In this document: positions 1-6,371 of the stretch, piece by piece
Layout: every line of letters begins with the position of its first letter
Numbering within the stretch: position 1 is the stretch's first letter
Source of the DNA: Candidatus Firestoneibacteriota bacterium
GTDB taxonomy: Bacteria; JACRDZ01
Assembly (NCBI GenBank): GCA_016212735.1
Contig: JACRDZ010000217.1
Location: forward strand, 1-7,478
Reading direction: 5' to 3'
Length of the DNA: 7,478 nt
Position numbers and translations under genes: made by a program
Notes under the pieces: generated by a model
Databases searched by the model: none
What the model was told of the DNA's origin: nothing
The model's input: the letters and a program-made list of their open reading frames with translations, nothing else

Positions 1-155
1 AATATCAAACGGATATAGTAGCCATTTCAATTGAAACTTATACAGCTAAAAGAGGTTATCAAATTGCAGAAAAATATAGAAAAAAAGGTATTCCAGTTGT
101 TATGGGAGGATATCATGCTACTTTAGTTCCGAATGAAGCTTTAAATTATGCGGAT

Positions 156-158
156 TAA
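156..158 (+). other. In-frame nonsense codon inside the B12-binding domain
   Basis: TAA sits where the paralog at 4200-5552 has a Ser codon in CDSIVAGE. The reading frame is open and homologous on both sides, with no shift, so this is a point substitution rather than an indel. Recoding is unlikely because seven of the eight operon genes end in TAA. Confidence 0.85.
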
Positions 159-269
159 ATAATTATAGGTGAAGCAGAAAACGTATGGCAAACCTTATTA
201 AATGATTTTGCAAATAATAATCTAAAAAGAATTTACCAATCATCCTGTCCTGCTAACTTAAAAGGCATA

Positions 270-1178
270 TTGTATGATCGTTCAATCTACAAAGATAATA
301 AATATACAAATTTAGTATTAATTGAAACTGCAAGAGGTTGTCGTTTTTCTTGTGAGTTCTGCTCTATATCAAGTTTTTTTAAACAATCATACAATCCTAG
401 ACCTGTTGAAGATGTGATTAATGAACTAAAAGCAATTAATAAATCCAAAATTGTTTTTTTTGTAGATGATAATATAGCTGTTGATTTTGAAAGAACATAT
501 ACTCTTTTAGCTGAAGTAAAAAAATTAAATATTAAATGGATTAGTCAGGTTAGTATGAATGTTGCGAAAGATGAGAACCTTGTAAAATTGATGAAAGATA
601 GCGGTTGTCTTGGAGTTTTAACAGGATTTGAGTCTGTTGATTCAAATAATATCAAACAAATGGCTAAAGGTGTTAACTCTGACACTGTTAATTATGAAAA
701 AGCTGTGTCTGTTTTTAAAAAATATAATCTGATAATTTACGGAACATTTATTTTTGGATATGATTATGACACTTATGAGACTTTTAAAAAAACATTTCAT
801 TTTATTCAAAAACACAAGTTTTTCTTTTCAGCTTTTAATCATTTAGTCCCATTTCCAGGAACTCCTATATATAAGAGATTAGAGAAAGAAAAAAGACTAC
901 TATTTGATAAATGGTGGTTATCGGATAAATATAAGTTTGGTGATATAGCTTTTAAACCAAAAGCAATATCTTCTGAAGAGCTGTCTCACCTTTGTTTTAT
1001 GTACCGCAAAAAAATGTATTCATTATTATCCATTTTAAAACGAGGATTAGATTTTAGATGTAATTGTAGAACTCCATTGCGATTTTATGCATTTTTTAAT
1101 TCTAATTTATCAAGTAAATCAGACGTTAAACTAAGACAAGGATTGCCTCTTGGCATAAAGGAGGAAAATGAGCTTTAA
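270..1178 (+). CDS. Possible reinitiated radical SAM fragment (302 aa) of the interrupted gene
   Basis: The only common start codon soon after the nonsense codon in this frame is TTG at 270, preceded by AAAGG at 261-265 with a 4-base spacer. A product from here would keep the whole radical SAM barrel (Cys24, Cys28 and Cys31, and GFES at 119-122) and the C-terminal tail, but would lack the cobalamin domain. In an intact gene TTG 270 would simply be an internal Leu codon, so this start is probably an artefact of the interruption. Without the B12 domain, methyl transfer or other cobalamin-dependent chemistry would not be expected. Confidence 0.35.
   Translation: MYDRSIYKDNKYTNLVLIETARGCRFSCEFCSISSFFKQSYNPRPVEDVINELKAINKSKIVFFVDDNIAVDFERTYTLLAEVKKLNIKWISQVSMNVAKDENLVKLMKDSGCLGVLTGFESVDSNNIKQMAKGVNSDTVNYEKAVSVFKKYNLIIYGTFIFGYDYDTYETFKKTFHFIQKHKFFFSAFNHLVPFPGTPIYKRLEKEKRLLFDKWWLSDKYKFGDIAFKPKAISSEELSHLCFMYRKKMYSLLSILKRGLDFRCNCRTPLRFYAFFNSNLSSKSDVKLRQGLPLGIKEENEL
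1158..1164 (+). promoter_or_regulatory. Ribosome binding site of the GNAT-like gene, short spacer
   Basis: AAGGAGG is a perfect Shine-Dalgarno core but lies only 3 bases from the ATG at 1168, and inside the end of the preceding gene. The next in-frame ATG is 22 codons downstream, so 1168 remains the best start. The placement suggests translational coupling to the radical SAM gene. Confidence 0.65.
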
Positions 1179-2259
1179 ATTAACAGATCACTCTCATGAT
1201 ATACAACTTCGCAAACTTCTTGAAAATACTCCAATGCCTGGAGCAATTGAGGTTTCTTATTGTAGAGAACCAAATTTTTACCATGGCGTCGATGTTTGTG
1301 GTAAACTGAACCAGACTATCATTTATGAAAAAGATAATATTGTTCAATCGATGGCATGCAGATACATTAAACCAATGTTCATTAATGGAGAAGTAAAAAA
1401 TTTTGGTTATTTAAGTGGATTGAGAATTTCAGCTGATTACAGAAAAGGAGTGATTCTTGGAAAAGGATATAATGAACTAAAAAATTTACACAGTGATAAA
1501 AAAACCCCTGGATATATAAGCACTATAATAGAAAATAATCTTCCAGCCAGTAATATACTTGAAAGCGGCAGAGCAACACTGCCAAAATACAAAGATATTG
1601 GGAAGTATTATGTTTATATGGTTTTTTTTAATAGGTTTATTAAGCATAAAAGAAATAAATGTGAAATACTCGACAATAATAAAGTATCATTAAACAGAAT
1701 TATTGACTTTATAAATCGATACGGGCCGGAACGCCAATTTTTTCCTTATTATCAAGAGTGTGATTTCATGTCTAATTACACCCGCGATTTTAATACAAAA
1801 GATTTTTTAGTTGCTGTTGATAATTCGGAAATACTTGGTGTAATCGGTATTTGGGATCAACAGAAATTTAAACAAAATGTTATATCAAATTATAATGGGA
1901 TATACTCATATGCCATGCCATTTATTAATTCATGTTCGTCAGTTTTAGGATTTCGTTCATTTCCTAAACAAAAAGAGGCTGTTCAATCTTTCATAATTTC
2001 TTTTATATGCATTAAAAACAATAATACTTTTATTCTTACAGAACTTCTTAAGGCAGCATATCGTAAAAAATTAAATGAAACATATCATGGTTTTTTAATT
2101 GGTTTTCATGAAAGAGATCCGTTAAGAGAAAGTATAACAAATTTTATTTTTACGACTTACATTAGCAGGGCATATTTAGTTTATTGGAAAGACGGATCAG
2201 ATTTTTGTGAAAAATATGTTGATAATAGAATACCTTATTTTGAACTGGGAACGCTTTAA
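1168..2259 (+). CDS. GNAT-superfamily acyltransferase, probably two GNAT-like halves
   Basis: This 363-residue protein probably transfers an acyl group (acetyl or longer) from a CoA or similar donor to an unknown acceptor. The N-terminal half has a GNAT motif-A-like stretch, a strand ending in SGLRISADYRKGVILGKG (residues 83-100) where the RKGVILGKG loop would hold the pyrophosphate of CoA. It is followed by NLPASNILESG (124-134) and a YYVYMVF strand. The C-terminal half repeats the fold pattern: FLVAVDNSEILGVIGIWDQ (213-231), a KQNVISNYN segment and a final YFELGTL strand. The length suits two GNAT modules in one chain. No signal peptide or membrane helix is seen, so it is probably cytoplasmic. 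The start overlaps the upstream radical SAM gene by 11 bases, so the two genes are probably coupled. The GNAT call rests on motif and fold pattern. Substrate is not inferable; modification of a metabolite rather than a protein fits the neighbours. Confidence 0.7.
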   Translation: MSFKLTDHSHDIQLRKLLENTPMPGAIEVSYCREPNFYHGVDVCGKLNQTIIYEKDNIVQSMACRYIKPMFINGEVKNFGYLSGLRISADYRKGVILGKGYNELKNLHSDKKTPGYISTIIENNLPASNILESGRATLPKYKDIGKYYVYMVFFNRFIKHKRNKCEILDNNKVSLNRIIDFINRYGPERQFFPYYQECDFMSNYTRDFNTKDFLVAVDNSEILGVIGIWDQQKFKQNVISNYNGIYSYAMPFINSCSSVLGFRSFPKQKEAVQSFIISFICIKNNNTFILTELLKAAYRKKLNETYHGFLIGFHERDPLRESITNFIFTTYISRAYLVYWKDGSDFCEKYVDNRIPYFELGTL

Positions 2260-2287
2260 ATTATAAATTACAAAATAGGAATAAATT

Positions 2288-3499
2288 ATGGCAAAATTTG
2301 CAATGCCATTAAATTGGCAGAGAGATTACTTTGACAAGATTAATTTCAATCAGGTTTATGAAGTTTACGGGAAATTACGGGAAGATTTCCCCGGAGGAGG
2401 TAAATCATCGATGGCTCAAGCTGAACCATCAAAGAGACTCGTAAAAGAAACAGTAGAAAATGCACACCGCAGAAACTTACAATTCAATTATCTTATAAAT
2501 TCAACATGCATTTCAAATTTAGAATTAACTCGAAAAGGCTATAAAAACATACGTATACTTTTAGATTGGTTATCAGAAATTGGTGTTGATAAAGTGACTT
2601 TGGGAATACCTTTTTTAGTTGAAATGGTTAAAAAGCACTACCCTGATTTTAAAGTTGGAATATCAACACAGGCCGGAGTGAATACACTGGAAAAAGTACA
2701 ATATTGGGAAAATATAGGAGCTGATTCAATAACACTTTCTCATGTAGAAGTTAATCGGGATTTTAAGGAAATCAAAAGGATAACTGAAAATTCAATTTGT
2801 GATTTTCAATTAATTGTAAATATGATTTGTAAACGCCGCTGTCCATTTGTAACTTTACACGGGAATTTTAATGCGCATTCTTCGCAGACGTTTACTAAAA
2901 TGAATCGATACAATATGGATTATTATTTTTTATCGTGCTTGGCTCGTAATTTTTCAGATCCGTTAAGTATAATAAAAGCAAATTGGATTCGGCCTGAAGA
3001 TCTTCACATCTATGAATCTTTAGGTATAAAAAAGTTTAAAATTGCTGAACGAGGTTTAACCACAGATGCACTGGCTTTAATTATTGATGCATATACAAAT
3101 AAAAGTTATGATGGAAACATGATGGATCTTGTCCCGACAATGTCTAAATATATATTTATGGAAAAACAACATTTTTCAAAATCTGTAAAAGAACTTTTTC
3201 GGTTATCATTTGTAAATATATTTAAATTAAAAGACATCTTAAAAAGATGGGGTGAACTAAAAAAATCCGACAATTATAGTCAATTTCTGGGTATTTATAT
3301 TGATAACAAGAAGCTTGATGGCGTTATCAATACATTTAAAGAAAAAGACTGTTTAAACATATCATGCAGGGATTGTAACTATTGTGAAAAATTAGCAAAG
3401 GAAAATGTAAAAATTTTAGGAAGTGAAAGACAATATAATTTAGATATGGACAATTTAAACTGCATGTTAAATAAACTTGTAGCCGGAGAATATTTTTAA
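2288..3499 (+). CDS. U32-family (UbiU/UbiV-like) iron-sulfur protein with extra C-terminal cysteine motif
   Basis: This 403-residue protein belongs to the peptidase U32 family by name. Characterised relatives (UbiU, UbiV, TrhP, RlhA) are not proteases but work in oxygen-independent hydroxylation of quinone precursors or RNA. Visible U32 features are FNYLINSTC (66-74), the barrel stretches GVDKVTLGIPFLVE (99-112) and VGISTQAGVNT (123-133), ADSITLSHVEVNRDF (145-159) and a cysteine region NMICKRRCPF (178-187) with LSC (215-217). Cys181, Cys185, Cys217 and perhaps Cys74 could hold a 4Fe-4S cluster as in UbiV. The C-terminus adds Cys355, Cys360, Cys363 and Cys366 (ISCRDCNYC), a possible second cluster. 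It is longer than UbiU or UbiV (about 290-330 aa). The ATG at 2288 has AGGA at 2277-2280. It sits in an operon with radical SAM genes and an SCP2-like gene, which suggests anaerobic oxidation of a lipid-like substrate. Family is confident; reaction is inferred. Confidence 0.85.
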   Translation: MAKFAMPLNWQRDYFDKINFNQVYEVYGKLREDFPGGGKSSMAQAEPSKRLVKETVENAHRRNLQFNYLINSTCISNLELTRKGYKNIRILLDWLSEIGVDKVTLGIPFLVEMVKKHYPDFKVGISTQAGVNTLEKVQYWENIGADSITLSHVEVNRDFKEIKRITENSICDFQLIVNMICKRRCPFVTLHGNFNAHSSQTFTKMNRYNMDYYFLSCLARNFSDPLSIIKANWIRPEDLHIYESLGIKKFKIAERGLTTDALALIIDAYTNKSYDGNMMDLVPTMSKYIFMEKQHFSKSVKELFRLSFVNIFKLKDILKRWGELKKSDNYSQFLGIYIDNKKLDGVINTFKEKDCLNISCRDCNYCEKLAKENVKILGSERQYNLDMDNLNCMLNKLVAGEYF

Positions 3500-4186
3500 A
3501 TGAACCCAAATAAATATCATATTTATTTTTCTTTGTATCAAATAATAATGGCATTTATTATATTGCCATTATGTTATTATCTTTGGCTAATCAAACTTAA
3601 TTATAGGCATGATCTGGTTTTTTTGGTGATTATAAATCCGATAATATTCGGTTACATCGTTCCCGGCCTGGGAACAAATTATTTAAAGATATGGAAATTT
3701 AATGCAGGAATTAAATTTGGTGATTATACATTACTTCACGGTTTAATGTTAGGGGCTGCAACAAGTTTTTTAGGATGGTGCTGCGTAGATGTTTTTTCTT
3801 CGGATAAAAGCATCCTACAATTAATAAAATCAGCACACATAATGGGAATTACTATTGGTTTTTGGAATTGGTTATTCGATATTTTTGCAATTAAAAATAG
3901 TATTGCTATAATTTATAATAAACCGTATTTTGAAAATAAATCACCTGAATATATTGCCTCAGATTATGCTCCTGTTTATTTTGGTATATTTGGAGCTGCA
4001 TATGGAATATATCTGTATTTAATTTTTAACTTACAATTAGATTATAGAACGTCCTTTTATTGGATATTTTTTCTTTTATCTGGTTTATTAACGATAGTTA
4101 TGCCTGTATTGTTTTATTGTTTATCATCATATATAAAACATGGTTATTTTGGTTTATATCCTTATAATGAAAGAATAACAAAGTAA
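3500..4186 (+). CDS. Six-helix integral membrane protein of unknown function
   Basis: I do not recognise the family of this 228-residue protein. About six hydrophobic segments can be drawn, at roughly residues 12-32, 38-58, 78-98, 112-133, 158-178 and 187-207, with no cleavable signal peptide. Polar features that might matter are KIWKFNAGIKFGDY (64-76), a Cys pair (94-95) and the aromatic WNWLFD (122-127) inside the fourth helix, where Asp127 is unusual for a membrane segment. The ATG follows the stop of the U32 gene with no gap (TAA at 3497-3499, ATG at 3500). GGAGAA at 3485-3490 lies 9 bases upstream, inside the U32 gene, so translation of the two is probably coupled. Its position between two metalloenzyme genes suggests a membrane step or scaffold for a hydrophobic product: transport, flipping or a membrane-bound enzyme. 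Nothing in the sequence decides among these. Confidence 0.75.
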   Translation: MNPNKYHIYFSLYQIIMAFIILPLCYYLWLIKLNYRHDLVFLVIINPIIFGYIVPGLGTNYLKIWKFNAGIKFGDYTLLHGLMLGAATSFLGWCCVDVFSSDKSILQLIKSAHIMGITIGFWNWLFDIFAIKNSIAIIYNKPYFENKSPEYIASDYAPVYFGIFGAAYGIYLYLIFNLQLDYRTSFYWIFFLLSGLLTIVMPVLFYCLSSYIKHGYFGLYPYNERITK

Positions 4187-4193
4187 GAAGGTG
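4186..4193 (+). promoter_or_regulatory. Ribosome binding site that fixes the start of the second radical SAM gene
   Basis: AGAAGGTG is followed by a 6-base spacer to the ATG at 4200. The in-frame GTG at 4191 overlaps this site and is therefore part of the ribosome binding site, not the start codon. Confidence 0.65.
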
Positions 4194-4199
4194 TATTTT

Positions 4200-5552
4200 A
4201 TGAATGCTAAAAAAGAAATATTAATCGTTCAGCCTAGCTTTTACTTGCATAACAGAATAAATATTGTAAAAAGAAAAACTAAAATCTGTTTAACTCCTCC
4301 TCTTATAAGTCCGTATCTCGCTTCATTTTTCCCTGATGACGAATGTAATATTACTATCAAAGATGAAGTAATTCATAATATTAACTTTGATAAAAAATAC
4401 GATCTTATTGCTATTCCTTTTGTAACCCCTCACGCTAAAAGAGCCTATGAAATAGCCGATATATTTCGTAAAAAAGGAAGTAAAGTATTGATGGGGGGGT
4501 ATCATGTAACTGCACGCCAGGATGAAGCCTTACAGCATTGTGATTCAATTGTTGCCGGTGAATTTGAACCATTTAAAAATGAGTTTATTGAAGACTTTTT
4601 CAGCAATAATTTAAAACCTGTTTATAAATCAAATAAGTTATGCGATATGAAAAACATAAATTTTCCTCGTTATGATTTAGTTGATCTAAAAAAGTTTTCA
4701 GCACCAACTCATACAAAATTTCCCATGGAAACTTCCCGCGGCTGTCCTTTTAATTGTGATTTTTGCTGTCTAAAAATTATTCATGGAAATCAAATGAGAT
4801 TCAGGCCTGTTGAGGAAGTAATTGAACATGTTTCAAGAGTAAAAATAGATTTTAAGCGTTTCAAACCCAGATTTTTCTTTATAGATGAGAACATGGTATC
4901 TTTTAATGAAAGAAATGTTAGGTTATTGGAATTATTAATGACACAAAAAATCGAATGGTCTACTTTCTTTTCTGTAGATAGTTATAAACATCCGGAATTT
5001 ATTGAATTAGCCGCAAGATCAGGCTGTGTAGGTGCTACTTTAGGTTTTGGAAGTTTAGATAAAAAAAATATGGAAGCAACGAACAATAAAAAGAATAATT
5101 TAAATAATCTATATAAAGTTGCTGATGTTTTTAAGAAAAATAACATCCCGGTTTATGCTTGTATTATGGCTGGATTTCCTAATGACAACATTAATACATT
5201 ATATGATACATTGAACTACCTGATAGACATGAATATTCCTTTTGCATTTTTTTATTCTGTTTATCCTCTTCCTGGAACAACACTATATGATAGATATAAA
5301 AATGAAAACTTATTACTGAAGGAAGATTTCTGGTTAGATGTACATAATCCTTATGAGCTTGTACATTTAAATAATTTTAATTCATCAAATTTATGTTTCG
5401 AAGCGGCTTTTAAAGATATGGTAAATAAATATTACAAATTAAATGAAATATTTAAAAGGAGCATAACTTCTAAAAGGTTTTTCCGTGTGTTATCCGAAAA
5501 CATAGGTTTAAAAATTCTTAATAAAGATTATGATATGTTTTCAACCTTATAA
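4200..5552 (+). CDS. B12-binding domain radical SAM protein, complete
   Basis: This 450-residue protein (from ATG 4200) has an N-terminal Rossmann-like cobalamin-binding domain at about residues 5-145, with ILIVQPSF at its start, AKRAYEIADIFRKKG and LMGGYHVT (97-104). A radical SAM domain follows from about 175. CPFNCDFC supplies Cys182, Cys186 and Cys189 for the 4Fe-4S cluster that cleaves S-adenosylmethionine. YPLPGTTLYDRY (355-366) is the usual motif near the barrel end, and about 75 mixed residues follow. Like many in this class it has no clear DxHxxG motif, so B12 may bind without a His ligand. Residues 282-285 read GFGS where relatives, including the broken paralog at the left edge, have GFES. 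It starts 13 bases after the membrane protein gene. Class members methylate unactivated carbons, form rings or join chains. Here the substrate is unknown; context suggests a hydrophobic metabolite. There is a 7-G tract at 4493-4499. Confidence 0.9.
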   Translation: MNAKKEILIVQPSFYLHNRINIVKRKTKICLTPPLISPYLASFFPDDECNITIKDEVIHNINFDKKYDLIAIPFVTPHAKRAYEIADIFRKKGSKVLMGGYHVTARQDEALQHCDSIVAGEFEPFKNEFIEDFFSNNLKPVYKSNKLCDMKNINFPRYDLVDLKKFSAPTHTKFPMETSRGCPFNCDFCCLKIIHGNQMRFRPVEEVIEHVSRVKIDFKRFKPRFFFIDENMVSFNERNVRLLELLMTQKIEWSTFFSVDSYKHPEFIELAARSGCVGATLGFGSLDKKNMEATNNKKNNLNNLYKVADVFKKNNIPVYACIMAGFPNDNINTLYDTLNYLIDMNIPFAFFYSVYPLPGTTLYDRYKNENLLLKEDFWLDVHNPYELVHLNNFNSSNLCFEAAFKDMVNKYYKLNEIFKRSITSKRFFRVLSENIGLKILNKDYDMFSTL

Positions 5553-5570
5553 AAAAGAAAAGGAGTTGCC

Positions 5571-6359
5571 ATGAAAAAAATTCTTATTATCGTTGTTTTA
5601 TTAATTATTTCAGGAGTAGTTTTTTATTATTATCAATCATTAGAAAAATATAAATATGTAAAAACAGAAAGAACATTGCCAGCCGGAAAAATCGATAATT
5701 TAAAGCAAGAAGAACTGGAAATTGAAAATATTTTACAAAAAACATCTCAGATTCCTGAATGCCGTGAATATTTTAAACAATTTTTTAATGCTGTTTATCT
5801 TATTATCGATGGATTTGATAATTTGTGTTTTACCTTTAACTCTCAAACTGGCGTAATAGAAAGAGGAATTGATAAAACTATCAAACCTGATGTAGTTATA
5901 AATATAAACAAGAATAATTGTGAAAATCTCTATGAGATTTTTAAAGACAAAATAGTGACAGATGAGGAAGAATATAGAATATTTAGAGTAGCTATCTTGC
6001 CAAGTATTACATCTGCAACACAAATTGATGAATTGTATAACCCATTTATCGCAAAAAAAATAAATTTACCAAATTTCATACAACTAAAATTAACAAATGA
6101 AAATAAATATATCTATCAGAACACTACTGATGAATTAATGATATCAATACTAAATATTGATGGCCAATGGCTGGTTTTCAAAGGAGCAATGGGAGATCCG
6201 GATGTAAGAATGGAATTTTCACATAAAAAGGCAAAAGAGTTCCGAAAATTAGTATTTAAACTTACAAAAGAAAAAAATGCCGACAAAAAACAAAAAATAG
6301 AAAATCTTAAAAATCTAAAAATATTTATTGATGAAATAACAACGTATAGAAGAAAATAA
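5571..6359 (+). CDS. Membrane-anchored protein with SCP2-like (lipid carrier) features
   Basis: This 262-residue protein starts with MKK and one hydrophobic segment (residues 4-21) without a convincing cleavage site, so it is probably anchored in the inner membrane with its body outside the cytoplasm. The body resembles the SCP2 sterol-carrier fold: DGFDNLCFTF (80-89), then TGVIERG and KPDVVININ (105-113), followed by a helix LYEIFKDKI (120-128). A second, shorter copy of this pattern appears near the C-terminus: DGQWLVF (197-203), GDPDVRMEF (208-216) and a helix to about 232. The C-terminal tail is Lys-rich. SCP2 domains bind lipids or isoprenoid intermediates; UbiT is the example that partners U32 proteins. 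AAAAGGAG at 5558-5565 lies 5 bases before the ATG, the cleanest ribosome binding site in the operon. SCP2 assignment is by eye and tentative; that the gene is real is firm. Confidence 0.6.
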   Translation: MKKILIIVVLLIISGVVFYYYQSLEKYKYVKTERTLPAGKIDNLKQEELEIENILQKTSQIPECREYFKQFFNAVYLIIDGFDNLCFTFNSQTGVIERGIDKTIKPDVVININKNNCENLYEIFKDKIVTDEEEYRIFRVAILPSITSATQIDELYNPFIAKKINLPNFIQLKLTNENKYIYQNTTDELMISILNIDGQWLVFKGAMGDPDVRMEFSHKKAKEFRKLVFKLTKEKNADKKQKIENLKNLKIFIDEITTYRRK

Positions 6360-6371
6360 ATTATATTTTAA

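Larger units (their letters stand above)
1..1178 (+). pseudogene. B12-binding radical SAM protein, 5'-partial, interrupted by an in-frame TAA
   Basis: Read with the first full codon at position 3, this frame encodes the later part of a cobalamin-binding domain (KRGYQIAEKYRKKG, then MGGYHAT), a linker and a complete radical SAM core, but TAA at 156-158 breaks it. The cluster motif CRFSCEFC has its cysteine codons at 339, 351 and 360. GFES (from 621) and PFPGTPIY, followed by a KWW-containing tail, are typical of the large B12-binding radical SAM group that includes methyltransferases and cyclases. Aligned by eye with the second such protein in this window, about 65 N-terminal residues lie left of the edge. 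The interrupted sequence is NYAD-stop-IIIGEAE, where relatives have Ser (CDSIVAGEFE in the paralog), so one TCA-to-TAA change explains it. The 3' end overlaps the next gene by 11 bases. It is either a real pseudogene or a base-call error. Family assignment is secure; substrate is unknown. Confidence 0.85.

Noticed and set aside
156..158. Stop-codon recoding or programmed readthrough of TAA
   Set aside because: TAA ends seven of the eight operon genes, no specific readthrough context or hairpin is seen, and a single TCA-to-TAA change is simpler.
3336..3554. Reverse-strand open frame of 72 codons across the U32/membrane-protein junction
   Set aside because: It lies wholly opposite two well-supported genes, has no recognisable motif, and is Cys/Leu/Phe-rich as expected from complementing AT-rich coding DNA.
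4191..4199. GTG at 4191 as start of the second radical SAM gene
   Set aside because: This GTG is the 3' end of the AGAAGGTG ribosome binding site; ATG 4200 has the right spacing and begins just before the conserved first strand.
4323..4505. Reverse-strand open frame of 60 codons inside the second radical SAM gene
   Set aside because: It is antisense to the B12 domain, short, without motif or ribosome binding site.
5733..6023. Reverse-strand open frame of 96 codons inside the SCP2-like gene
   Set aside because: Low-complexity Ile/Tyr/Phe/Asn composition and complete overlap with a better-supported + strand gene indicate a shadow.
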